DNA from: an uncultured Chromatiaceae bacterium
GTDB taxonomy: Bacteria; Pseudomonadota; Gammaproteobacteria; Enterobacterales; Alteromonadaceae
Length of the DNA: 64,000 nucleotides
Assembly: GCA_946482325.1 (NCBI GenBank)
Contig: CAMLRA010000002.1
Location: 22,010-86,009 of the forward strand
Direction: 5' to 3'
Both the position numbers and the translations under genes were made by a program. How positions within the stretch are numbered: position 1 is the first letter of the stretch; each line of letters begins with the position of its first letter. A model generated the notes under the pieces. It had not been told where the DNA came from. It did not search any database and saw only the letters and a program-made list of their open reading frames with translations. This document shows positions 17,064-25,319 of this stretch, in pieces.

Positions 17064-18548
17064 TTAACAGGACAGCGTCTGAATTTTTTCCGGCGCTATT
17101 CCCAGCGTACCAGACAAATAAGCGCTGATTTGCGCTTCCCGCCCCAGCACACTGATCAGCACCAAATCGAATTCCAGTGCACTGAGTAGCTCAGGTGCAT
17201 AAACGGTCCCGGCGGGGTCGTCAGCCTGACGCTGCCGCAGCTCGCTGCTTTGGTCCACCACCATACAAATCTGCGCGCCCGCTAAAGCCTGCACTATATC
17301 GCCAACTGTGCCAGCGCCGTACAGCGCGACCCGGCAGTCTGCCGGCCAACTGCGCACCAACCGCGACACGGCATAAAACTTAGCGGCAAAATCAGGCGGC
17401 GGCGGTTCAGGCGCGACCGGTTGTGGCCACAGCGTCGGCCCCCAGCAGCGGCGTTTTGCCGCAAAATCGTCAAACAGGGCGCCGATGCCGGCAGCAAAAT
17501 CAGCATCAGTCCAGCCCGCCAGCCGGGCTTTACCTCTGGCGATTTTTTGCTGCACCGTGACAGGGTCTTGCAGAATACTCAGTAGCTGCTGCACCAGACT
17601 GTCCGGCCTGGCCAAATCCATTAAATATGCCGCGTCACCGACCTGATCCCTGAGACCTGGTAAATCCGGATAACAGACCGGCACGCCATAATGGAAAGCC
17701 TCCAACGGCGGGATATTGGTTGGACCAAAATAGGTCGGCATCACCAGCGCGCGGCTCTGCCGGTACAAAGAAGGAATGAGCGCATCGTCAGCAAAACCGA
17801 GATAATGGATTTGCTCCGCAATACCCAGCTGCTGTGCCAACTGCAGCACATGGCTTACATTGCCATAATCTTTGCCGCAGAACACCGCATCCAGTCGCAC
17901 CCCATACTGTGTCTTCAGCAAGGCCAGAGCGGCAACAATATACACATGGTTTTTATGCGCCCAAAACTGCGCCGGATAAAACACAAAGTCGGCCTTGAGA
18001 CCGAATTGCCGGCGGATATCGACAGTTTCGCTATCAAAAGTGTCAAGTCGGGGTAAAAATGGCAGAACGCGGATGCGTGGACGGTCCAATCCGTAGCGAC
18101 GCTGAAGCTGAGCCGCGCTGTGGTCAGAATCGACAATCACCGCCACCGCCTGACTCAACGCCGGCCCGGCATAAAACTGTTCACGCCGGGCAAATTCACC
18201 ATCAGAGCGAACCTCGGGAAATTCCGGGTAGTCGCGGTGGCACAAGTCCCATACCGTCAGCACATAAGGCAATTGCTGCAGCTGCAGGCATAGCGGCGAC
18301 GGGCTCAGGAAATACAGCAAATCGGCCTGAAAACGCTGTACCAGTTCGCGTTCAAAACTATCTGCCGGTAACAGATGCAACGTCAGACCATGCCGGGCAT
18401 AAGGTGCCTGCAGCGCCGGATTAAGACAAAACAGTTGCACCTGCCACTGCGCGGCAGCCGCCTGTGCCAGTAAAGCAGCAATTTTGACTTCATACTGAAA
18501 GCCGCCGCCGGCCGCAGGTTCCATTGTTAATAAGACTGCGACTTTCAT
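17064..18548 (-). CDS. GT4 glycosyltransferase with C-terminal Rossmann-like module
   Basis: 494 residues. GT-B fold, family 4: the N-terminal half opens with AVLLTMEPAAGGGFQYEVK and includes PYVLTVWDLCHRDYPEF; the donor half has FVFYPAQFWAHKNHVYIVAALALL, IHYLGFADDALIPSLYRQSRALVMPTYFGPTNIPPLEAFHYGVPV (the E-x7-E-type signature region) and DAAYLMDL. From about residue 400 an extra module follows: CRVALYGAGTVGDIVQALAGAQICMVVDQS...DLVLISVLG. The start overlaps the methyltransferase stop upstream (ATGA). Sugar donor and acceptor unknown. The additional module is like those in three rightward genes. Confidence 0.87.
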   Translation of the reverse strand: MKVAVLLTMEPAAGGGFQYEVKIAALLAQAAAAQWQVQLFCLNPALQAPYARHGLTLHLLPADSFERELVQRFQADLLYFLSPSPLCLQLQQLPYVLTVWDLCHRDYPEFPEVRSDGEFARREQFYAGPALSQAVAVIVDSDHSAAQLQRRYGLDRPRIRVLPFLPRLDTFDSETVDIRRQFGLKADFVFYPAQFWAHKNHVYIVAALALLKTQYGVRLDAVFCGKDYGNVSHVLQLAQQLGIAEQIHYLGFADDALIPSLYRQSRALVMPTYFGPTNIPPLEAFHYGVPVCYPDLPGLRDQVGDAAYLMDLARPDSLVQQLLSILQDPVTVQQKIARGKARLAGWTDADFAAGIGALFDDFAAKRRCWGPTLWPQPVAPEPPPPDFAAKFYAVSRLVRSWPADCRVALYGAGTVGDIVQALAGAQICMVVDQSSELRQRQADDPAGTVYAPELLSALEFDLVLISVLGREAQISAYLSGTLGIAPEKIQTLSC

Positions 18549-19297
18549 CGTTGCAGCACCCGTACGGCATACCAGCTGGCAAAATCCGGTGCTTTGTCAC
18601 TTTGCCAGGCCAGGCTGGCCACTGTGGTAAAGCCGTGTTGCTGCGCCAGCAAATCCAGTTCAGGGTCAAAGAAATAACGCATCAGATGCTGCTCCTGACA
18701 ATGCTGGTGCTGTTGTTGTTGTTTGTCCTGAATAAAAATGTCGTACTGCACTTTCACCAGATTGTCGCGGGCGAGGCATTCCGGCTCGGCGACACGCGTC
18801 ACGTGCACCAGCTCATTTTCCAGCCGTTTGACCCTTACTACAGGCCGGTCCGTCAACACTGCCGGCCCATACCAGAAATCAAAAATAAACAGACCACCAG
18901 GTGCCAGATGCTGCGCCACTCCATTGAACACTGCATTGAGATCGGCCGCACTGGTCTGGTAAGACATCACATGAAACAGTGCGGTGACGACATCAAAGCG
19001 TTCGTCCAGCGCGAGAGCCCGGATGTCGCCCTGACTAAAAGTCAGCTGCCCGGGCCGCGTTCTGGCGTGGGCCAGCGCCAGCATACCGCTGCTGCGGTCC
19101 ACGCCGTGTACACGCAAGCCCTGCGCCGCAAAACATTGCGCATGTTTACCGGTGCCACAACCCAAATCCAACAGGCTCTGTGCCTGCGGATGGTATTGCC
19201 GGATAAGCATGGCAACATAATCTGCCTCAGTCTGATAGTCTTTGTCGCGGTAGAGCAAGTCGTAATACAACGCGTATAAATCAGCAAAAGGTTTCAT
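18545..19297 (-). CDS. Class I SAM-dependent methyltransferase
   Basis: 250 residues. Starts MKPFADLYALYYDLLYRDKDY; motif I LLDLGCGTGKHAQCF, acidic loop VHGVDRSSGML, then FSQGDIRAL and FDVVTALFHVMSY, the standard small-molecule methyltransferase layout. Start at 19297 overlaps the aminotransferase stop (ATGA), and its own stop overlaps the GT4 start, so the three genes are translationally coupled. In deoxysugar pathways such enzymes N- or O-methylate the amino sugar made by a DegT aminotransferase; that fits but is inference. Confidence 0.86.
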   Translation of the reverse strand: MKPFADLYALYYDLLYRDKDYQTEADYVAMLIRQYHPQAQSLLDLGCGTGKHAQCFAAQGLRVHGVDRSSGMLALAHARTRPGQLTFSQGDIRALALDERFDVVTALFHVMSYQTSAADLNAVFNGVAQHLAPGGLFIFDFWYGPAVLTDRPVVRVKRLENELVHVTRVAEPECLARDNLVKVQYDIFIQDKQQQQHQHCQEQHLMRYFFDPELDLLAQQHGFTTVASLAWQSDKAPDFASWYAVRVLQR

Positions 19298-20409
19298 CTC
19301 AGCAACTCCGCTAAAACAGTGGCGACTTGTTGTTGCTCCGCCGCAGTGATGCCGGCACCGGACGGTAGATACAGACCACGCGCATACAGCCATTCAGCAT
19401 GAGGCAGCTGCTGTCCGCGAGCCCAGTCCTCGCCGGCAAAAACCGGCTGCAGATGCAGCGGATAAAAAAACGGCCGGCTGCCAATACCACGCTCTGCGAG
19501 GGCTGCCATTAGTTCCGGTACTGATAACTTCACTTCATCCTGTAGCGTCAGCGTAAAAACCCAATAAATATTTTGGCAATAATCAGTCCCGGTGAGCGGT
19601 AAAGTCACGCCGGGCAAGTCAGCCAGCAACTGCTGATAACGCGCCCCCATCTGCCGTTTCAGCGCGACTACTGTCGACAGATTCTCCAGCTGCGCCACAC
19701 CAAGCGCCGCCTGCAGATTGGTCATCCGGTAGTTCCAACCCAGTTCTTCGTGGATAAAACGCCGTGCCGGGTCCGGTGAAAACGCCAGATTGCGCAGCGA
19801 CCGGCAGCGCTCAGCCAGTTGCGGGTCATTGGTCAGTACCATACCGCCTTCACCGGTCGTGACCTGTTTATTGGCATAAAAACTAAACACACTGATATCG
19901 CCAAAACTGCCGCAAGGGGCGCCGCGATAGTGCTGGCCCAGCACTTCGGCCGCATCTTCAATCACTTTGAGCTGATAGCGCTGTGCCAGCGCCAAGATGG
20001 GGTCCAGGTCCACACAAAGACCATACAAATGCACCAGCAGGATGGCCTTGGTTTTTGTGGTGATTTTGGCTGCAACATCAGCAGCCTGCATATTAAAAGT
20101 ACGCGGACAACTGTCGACCAGCACAGGCCGTAAGCCCTGCAGTACCAAAGCACGGACACAGGAGATAATGGTAAATGCCGGTAGAATGACTTCATCGCCC
20201 GGCTGTAAGCCCAGGGCCCGCACCGCCAAATCAAGCGCGGCAGTGCCATTGGCACAGGCAACCCCATATTGCCGCTGTACTGTGCTGGCCATCGCCTGTT
20301 CAAAACGCGTGACAAAAGGCCCGTCGGAGCTGACCCAACCAGAATCGATACATTCGGCCAGATACTGTTTTTCATTGCCGGCCAGATAAGGTGTACTGAC
20401 CGGGATCAT
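19294..20409 (-). CDS. DegT/DnrJ/EryC1/StrS aminotransferase
   Basis: 371 residues, normal for PLP-dependent sugar aminotransferases. Seen: IDSGWVSSDGPFVTRFE, GTAALDLAVRALGLQPGDEVI (phosphate contacts), VIEDAAEVLG (Asp to pyridine nitrogen) and SFYANKQVTTGEGGM, whose Lys forms the Schiff base; GWNYRMTNLQAALG is the family signature. Makes an amino sugar from a 4- or 3-keto nucleotide sugar. The dehydratase that would supply the keto sugar is not in the window. Overlaps both neighbours by 4 bp. Confidence 0.92.
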   Translation of the reverse strand: MIPVSTPYLAGNEKQYLAECIDSGWVSSDGPFVTRFEQAMASTVQRQYGVACANGTAALDLAVRALGLQPGDEVILPAFTIISCVRALVLQGLRPVLVDSCPRTFNMQAADVAAKITTKTKAILLVHLYGLCVDLDPILALAQRYQLKVIEDAAEVLGQHYRGAPCGSFGDISVFSFYANKQVTTGEGGMVLTNDPQLAERCRSLRNLAFSPDPARRFIHEELGWNYRMTNLQAALGVAQLENLSTVVALKRQMGARYQQLLADLPGVTLPLTGTDYCQNIYWVFTLTLQDEVKLSVPELMAALAERGIGSRPFFYPLHLQPVFAGEDWARGQQLPHAEWLYARGLYLPSGAGITAAEQQQVATVLAELLR

Positions 20410-20834
20410 CGCAGTACCACCTGGTCTGGCGCTACCGCCGCAAAACGAACCTTGTCGCCATCGCCGGCATAAGGGCCTTGTTTGACTTCAATGATTTCAC
20501 TGTCTGCCAACATGTAAAAACCATGACCACCGTGTGCCAGCAGGATCACATCACCAGTCTGCAAAATGGTGCTTTCCTGATAAACCCGCTGCTGGTCATA
20601 AAAATCGACCCGCACTGTACCGGATTTAATCCACAACACTTCCTGGGTATAGATCACTTCGCGTTTGACTTGTTGGTGCACGTGCGGCTCTATTTGGTAG
20701 CCCTGTGGCCTTTTCATGTACGCCAGCTGTTGACTGAAATCATCCGGCGTAAAAAACTCAATGCCATCACGCTGGAAATCCCGCCGGATCACCAAAGCAG
20801 CTAACTGATTTTCATAGATAAATTGTTCAATCAT
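20406..20834 (-). CDS. Cupin-domain protein of sugar/glycan clusters
   Basis: 142-residue single-domain cupin (WxcM-like C-terminal type). Visible: FFTPDDFSQQLAYMKRPQGYQIEPHVHQQVKREV with the H-x-H metal pair, VLWIKSGTVRVDFYD, and GDVILLAHGGHGFYMLADSEIIEVKQGPY. Such cupins act as sugar isomerases/epimerases or accessory proteins in aminosugar loci. I chose the ATG at 20834 because family members begin there; an ATG at 20867 is possible. First gene of the leftward arm, overlapping the aminotransferase by 4 bp, so the promoter for this arm must lie in 20835-21008. Confidence 0.85.
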   Translation of the reverse strand: MIEQFIYENQLAALVIRRDFQRDGIEFFTPDDFSQQLAYMKRPQGYQIEPHVHQQVKREVIYTQEVLWIKSGTVRVDFYDQQRVYQESTILQTGDVILLAHGGHGFYMLADSEIIEVKQGPYAGDGDKVRFAAVAPDQVVLR

Positions 20835-21008
20835 CGCGGTACTGTGCCCTGCGCTGCCGTGGAACATCCATTAAGCAGCAATATAAATGATTCTGCCATG
20901 GCAACGAAACCACAAAACCAGAGTTTTGCCGCGTGCTGGTAAATAGTCTGGCGGTTACGCAGGCCCCCCCGGCTTTTTGCCGTGCCGGGATGGCTAAAAC
21001 GGCGAAAG

Positions 21009-21893
21009 TCATGAACAGCTCTCAATCGACAATAATCTGCGTCTTAACCATAAAGCTGCCGGACCAACTGTTTTGCCGCGATGTTGCCAAAGCTCAAGCT
21101 GCACAGGCAGCATCTGCGTACCTGCATCCTGAACCGTCAGCACTTTAATGCAGCCTTGCACACGGCGAGCTTCGAGTATATGTGCCGGCAACCAGGCCCA
21201 ACCAATACCTTGCTCAACCAGAGCCAACACTGCGATATCCCCCTCCAGCCACCAGACTTGACCCGACAAACGTCCCCGTTGCTTTTCTGCACCGGTGCCG
21301 CGACCCGCAACCATCAGTTGGCGGTATTGCTGCAAGTCTGCCTGCGTGACGATATCAGCTTGCGCCAGCGGATGTTGTGCCGACACTGCCGCGACAAAGT
21401 GCAACTGCTGCAGTGGCCAGCGCAGAAATTGCGCTGAAGGTGACTGTGGCTGAAAACAGATGCCCAAATCGGCTGCGCCGTCGGCTAACAACTGGGTTAA
21501 ATCCTCCAGCAAAGGAAACATCACCTGTACTTCCAGTTTTGGAAATGTCTGTGCCAGCTCCGCCAAAATCGGTGCTAACCAGGGCAGTTGCCCTTCATCA
21601 TCAACGGCCAGACGTAAATTGGTTTCGGTGCCGGCTGCCAAATCAACAGCCAGCTCTTTGAGTTGATTGCATTGCATATGCACGAGCTTTGCCTGCTGAA
21701 GGATCTGCTCACCTGCGTCGGTGAGTTTGGGGTAGCGGCCAGTACGGTCAAACAGTTGCAGATTTAAATCAATTTCCAGATCACTGATGGCAGTACTGAC
21801 TGCAGACTGCGCTTTACCAAGTTTGCGGGCCGCCGCGGAGAATGAGCCGGTGCTGACCACCGCTAACAGCGTTTCGAGTTGTTGCAGATTCAT
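21009..21893 (-). CDS. LysR-family transcriptional regulator
   Basis: 294 residues, typical LTTR length. N-terminal helix-turn-helix MNLQQLETLLAVVSTGSFSAAARKLGKAQSAVSTAISDLE followed by the linker helix and FDRTGRYPKLTDAG, then a periplasmic-binding-like effector domain (about 90-290). It is divergent from the PACE exporter gene with an 86-bp gap containing a T-N11-A dyad, the classic layout for an activator of its neighbour. The effector is unknown, possibly a biocide or diamine by analogy with other PACE systems. Confidence 0.92.
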   Translation of the reverse strand: MNLQQLETLLAVVSTGSFSAAARKLGKAQSAVSTAISDLEIDLNLQLFDRTGRYPKLTDAGEQILQQAKLVHMQCNQLKELAVDLAAGTETNLRLAVDDEGQLPWLAPILAELAQTFPKLEVQVMFPLLEDLTQLLADGAADLGICFQPQSPSAQFLRWPLQQLHFVAAVSAQHPLAQADIVTQADLQQYRQLMVAGRGTGAEKQRGRLSGQVWWLEGDIAVLALVEQGIGWAWLPAHILEARRVQGCIKVLTVQDAGTQMLPVQLELWQHRGKTVGPAALWLRRRLLSIESCS

Positions 21894-21905
21894 GTATCTC
21901 TTTTT

Positions 21906-21918
21906 TAGATGCTATCTA
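21906..21918. promoter_or_regulatory. LysR-type T-N11-A box
   Basis: TAGATGCTATCTA, a 5-bp dyad in the divergent LysR/PACE intergenic region, fitting the T-N11-A rule for LysR binding sites. Confidence 0.55.
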
Positions 21919-21979
21919 ACTTAGTAATCTGGATATTAGCAGATACATTAGCCTCATCATTGTTTAGTGGAGTCCTTTG

Positions 21980-22438
21980 ATGAATCAATCATCTGAACAA
22001 AAGACAGTTAACACTGGCCGTTCCACCAGCGACCGGATTCGCATGGCGATAGGTTTTGAAGTGATTGGCCTATTGCTGCTGATCCCAATCGGCAGCCTGC
22101 TTCTGAATAAATCAGCCGCAGAACTTGGCTGGCTCGCCGTGCTGATGTCGTTGCTGGCAACCTGGTGGAATTATCAGTTTAATCAGCTATTTGACCGGTA
22201 TTACCTGGCTCCGCGCGGCAGAACCTATAAAACTCAGCCCGAGCGGATTGGTCATGCGGTGGGGTTCGAAGGCGGTCTGCTCATCGCCATTTTGCCTTTG
22301 ACCGCATGGTATCTGCAGATATCCTTGTTTGATGCGCTGTTACTCGACCTGGGATTTATGCTGTTTTATCTGGTGTATGGCTACTGCTATCACTGGTTAT
22401 ACGACGTGCTGTTTCCGCCCGCAGCGGCTTTGCCTTAG
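21980..22438 (+). CDS. PACE family efflux transporter (AceI-like)
   Basis: 152 residues with four membrane spans in two tandem bacterial-transmembrane-pair repeats. Each repeat opens with the family motif: RIRMAIGFEVIGLLLLIP and RIGHAVGFEGGLLIAILP, including the membrane-embedded Glu of the first repeat that is required for proton-coupled export in AceI; FNQLFDRY and LFYLVYGYCYHWLYD end the repeats. The family exports chlorhexidine, acriflavine and short diamines. The ATG at 21980 has GGAG seven bases upstream. Probably induced by the divergent LysR protein. Confidence 0.93.
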   Translation: MNQSSEQKTVNTGRSTSDRIRMAIGFEVIGLLLLIPIGSLLLNKSAAELGWLAVLMSLLATWWNYQFNQLFDRYYLAPRGRTYKTQPERIGHAVGFEGGLLIAILPLTAWYLQISLFDALLLDLGFMLFYLVYGYCYHWLYDVLFPPAAALP

Positions 22439-22530
22439 TCAGACCTGGCCTTGATATCGACCTGTCCCACAGGTTACAGCGGACAACTCCTTCAGTAACA
22501 GCTGATGTTTGTATTTTCACTGTCCAATAA

Positions 22531-22563
22531 ATAAAAAGGCTCCGGTGTTGCGGAGCCTTCTTT
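22531..22563 (-). terminator. Rho-independent terminator of glmS
   Basis: Stem AAGGCTCCG / CGGAGCCTT (22536-22544, 22551-22559), loop GTGTTG, followed on the minus strand by TTTTTATTTATT. Also plausible for the PACE gene reading rightward. Confidence 0.88.
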
Positions 22564-22587
22564 GATAACTGATTTTAAATCAACAAC

Positions 22588-24417
22588 TTACTCTACAGTC
22601 ACCGATTTCGCCAGATTGCGTGGCTGGTCGACGTCTGTGCCTTTGATGATGGCGACGTAGTAGCTCAGCAGTTGCAGCGGGATGGTGTAGATGATTGGTG
22701 CGATCAGCGGGTGGACGTGTGGCACGTTTAACACGCGCTGAGTGGCGTCCGATTTAAAGTGCGCGTTGACGTCGGCAAATACGTACAGGATACCGCCGCG
22801 GGCGCGCACTTCTTCGACGTTGGACTGCAGTTTTTCCAGCAGTTCGTTGTTGGGTGCTACCACGATGATTGGCATTTGCGCGTCAATCAGTGCCAGCGGG
22901 CCATGTTTCAGCTCACCTGCAGCGTAGGCTTCGGCGTGGATGTAAGAGATCTCTTTGAGCTTCAGTGCACCTTCCATCGCGATTGGGTACTGATCGCCAC
23001 GACCTAAGAACAGCGAGTGGTGTTTGTCCGCAAACTCTTCCGCCAGCTGTTCGATTTTGCCGGCTAAAGTCAGAGTTTCTTCCAGCTTGGCTGGCAGCGA
23101 TTTCAGCGCTTCCACCATGTCTTTTTGCGCGGCAGCAGTCAGGCCGTTGTATTTACCCACTGCCAGCGTCAGCATGGCTAAACCAACCAGCTGCGTGGTG
23201 AAGGCTTTGGTGGATGCTACCCCAATTTCAGCACCGGCGCGGGTCATAAAGGCCAAATCCGATTCACGCACCAGCGAAGAACCGGCCACGTTACAAATCG
23301 TCAGGCTGCCCAGGTAACCGGCTTCTTTCGCCAGACGCAGTGCGGCTAAAGTGTCCGCCGTTTCGCCGGACTGGGAGATGCTGACCAGTAACGAACCTGG
23401 CTGCACAAAGGATTTGCGGTAACGGAATTCAGAAGCGATTTCAACGTTACAGGAAATGCCGCCCAAAGATTCCAGCCAGTAACGCGCAACCATACCGGAG
23501 TGATAAGAAGTACCACAGGCCACGATTTGGATGTGTTTCACTTTCTTAAACAGCTCAGCGGCGCCGTTACCAAAAGTCTCATCCAACACGGAATCAGAAC
23601 CCAAACGGCCTTCCAGCGTATTCATGATGGCGTGCGGCTGTTCGTAGATTTCTTTGAGCATAAAGTGGCGGTACTGGCCTTTGTCGCCGGCGTCGTAGCT
23701 GACGTTCGACTCAGTGACAGCGCGTTCTACTTTGTTGCCGTGTTTGTCATAGACAGTGACATCAAAACGGGTAATTTCCGCCACGTCGCCTTCTTCCAGG
23801 AACATAAAACGGCGGGTCACCGGTAATAAAGCCAGCTGGTCAGAAGCGATAAAGTTTTCACCGATGCCCAGACCAATCACCAGCGGGCTGCCTGAACGCG
23901 CAACGACTAAATGCGACGGGTCAGTTTTGTCCATCAGCACTGTGCCGTAAGCACCGCTGAACTGCTTCACGGCTTTTTGTACTGCGGCCAGTAATGAGCC
24001 TGCGGTTTTGAATTCTTCTTCGACTAAGTGCGCGATAACTTCAGTGTCAGTGTCAGAGTTAAACACATACCCTTTGCTTTTCAGCATCTCACGCAGCGGG
24101 CCGTGGTTTTCGATGATGCCGTTGTGTACGACGGAGATTTTGTCAGACACGTGTGGATGCGCGTTGCGCTCAGAAGGTTCGCCGTGCGTCGCCCAGCGCG
24201 TGTGCGCGATGCCGGTGCCGCCGACTGTTGGATTTAACTTCACTGCGTCAGACAGTTCTTTGACTTTGCCTAAACGGCGGATGCGCTGCAGCTCACCGGT
24301 TGGGCTCACCACGGCAACGCCGGCTGAGTCATAACCGCGGTATTCCAGACGACGCAAACCTTCGACCAGAATGTCGACGACGTCACGTTGCGCTACTGCG
24401 CCTACTATTCCACACAT
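22588..24417 (-). CDS. glmS: Glucosamine-6-phosphate synthase (isomerizing)
   Basis: Makes glucosamine-6-phosphate from fructose-6-phosphate and glutamine, the first step to UDP-GlcNAc for peptidoglycan and LPS. 609 residues, same size as E. coli GlmS. N-terminal glutaminase with the nucleophile Cys2 ([13 protein letters not shown]), [18 protein letters not shown] and HNGIIENH; then two SIS sugar-isomerase domains with [30 protein letters not shown] and [19 protein letters not shown]-terminal [11 protein letters not shown] is intact. Begins 3 bp after the DeoR gene and is therefore in its operon. Confidence 0.98.
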   Translation of the reverse strand: MCGIVGAVAQRDVVDILVEGLRRLEYRGYDSAGVAVVSPTGELQRIRRLGKVKELSDAVKLNPTVGGTGIAHTRWATHGEPSERNAHPHVSDKISVVHNGIIENHGPLREMLKSKGYVFNSDTDTEVIAHLVEEEFKTAGSLLAAVQKAVKQFSGAYGTVLMDKTDPSHLVVARSGSPLVIGLGIGENFIASDQLALLPVTRRFMFLEEGDVAEITRFDVTVYDKHGNKVERAVTESNVSYDAGDKGQYRHFMLKEIYEQPHAIMNTLEGRLGSDSVLDETFGNGAAELFKKVKHIQIVACGTSYHSGMVARYWLESLGGISCNVEIASEFRYRKSFVQPGSLLVSISQSGETADTLAALRLAKEAGYLGSLTICNVAGSSLVRESDLAFMTRAGAEIGVASTKAFTTQLVGLAMLTLAVGKYNGLTAAAQKDMVEALKSLPAKLEETLTLAGKIEQLAEEFADKHHSLFLGRGDQYPIAMEGALKLKEISYIHAEAYAAGELKHGPLALIDAQMPIIVVAPNNELLEKLQSNVEEVRARGGILYVFADVNAHFKSDATQRVLNVPHVHPLIAPIIYTIPLQLLSYYVAIIKGTDVDQPRNLAKSVTVE

Positions 24418-24419
24418 AT

Positions 24420-25211
24420 TTACTCCGATGTCGTATGTTCAGTTGAAACAGGGGCACAGATCACCCGGACGCCCTGCTGTTCTATTTGCTTTTTTGCCGT
24501 GTCGGGTAACTTGTCGTCTGTTACCAGGATTTTTATCGACGTCCACGGCAGTTCGAGATTATGAATTTTGCGGCCGATTTTGTCGGATTCGACCATCACC
24601 ACTACTTCGCGCGCCACTTCGGCCATCACCCGGCTCAGGCTGGTCAGTTCATTAAAAGTGGTGGTGCCGCGTTGTAAATCGATGCCGTCGGCACCGATAA
24701 ACAGCTGGTCAAAATCGTAGGCCCGCAGCACCTGTTCCGCCAGCTGGCCCTGGAAGGACTCAGACTGTGCGTCCCAGCTGCCGCCGGTCATTAATAATTT
24801 GGGTTCGTGTTCCAGTTCACGCAGGCTGTTGGCGATGTATAACGAGTTGGTCATCACCACCAGGCCTTGTTTGGCGGACAGCTCCGGCAGCAAAGCTGCT
24901 GTGGTGCTGCCGCTGTCGAGAATAATCCGGTAGTGGTCTTTAATCAGTGCCGCTGCAGCTTTGGCCAACCCTTGTTTACGGGCGGAAATGGTAGAAGGGC
25001 CGGCGTCACTGATCAGTTCATGTGGCAGCTGCACTGCACCGCCATACCGGCGTAACAGCAAACCGTTATCTTCCAGCGCAGTTAAGTCTTTGCGGATCGT
25101 CACTTCCGAGGTTTCAAACCGCAGCGCCAGATCGTCAACACTGACTTCACCTTGTTCGGCCAGCAGATCGAGAATGCCACGACGTCTTTGTTGGGTATTG
25201 CGTTTATTCAT
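24420..25211 (-). CDS. DeoR-family regulator upstream of glmS
   Basis: 263 residues. N-terminal winged [56 protein letters not shown], the DeoR signature; C-terminal sugar-phosphate sensor domain with [45 protein letters not shown] and VESDKIGRK. Sits directly before glmS, so it likely controls amino-sugar synthesis in response to a sugar phosphate (inference; such DeoR-glmS pairs occur in several gammaproteobacteria). CGAAA repeats in its promoter suggest autoregulation. Confidence 0.92.
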   Translation of the reverse strand: MNKRNTQQRRRGILDLLAEQGEVSVDDLALRFETSEVTIRKDLTALEDNGLLLRRYGGAVQLPHELISDAGPSTISARKQGLAKAAAALIKDHYRIILDSGSTTAALLPELSAKQGLVVMTNSLYIANSLRELEHEPKLLMTGGSWDAQSESFQGQLAEQVLRAYDFDQLFIGADGIDLQRGTTTFNELTSLSRVMAEVAREVVVMVESDKIGRKIHNLELPWTSIKILVTDDKLPDTAKKQIEQQGVRVICAPVSTEHTTSE

Positions 25212-25230
25212 CAGGCTGCGGGCGCTTAAA

Positions 25231-25275
25231 TTTCGGTTTAAGTTTCGTTTCGAAAGATATTTTATCCACTCGAAA
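25231..25275. promoter_or_regulatory. TTTCG/CGAAA repeat cluster, candidate DeoR operator
   Basis: TTTCG at 25231 and 25243, TTTCGAAA at 25248-25255 and CGAAA at 25271-25275, 20-64 bp upstream of the DeoR start. DeoR-type sugar regulators commonly bind TTTCG-containing repeats, so this is the probable autoregulatory site for the deoR-like/glmS operon. Confidence 0.55.
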
Positions 25276-25319
25276 TATTATTGCAAGCATTTCACTGCTG
25301 CATAACGCCAGCGGCCTGA

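Noticed and set aside
11776..20834. Possible defence island
   Set aside because: Radical SAM and methyltransferase genes can occur in defence systems, but the glycosyltransferases, sugar aminotransferase, cupin and sulfotransferase point to glycan modification.
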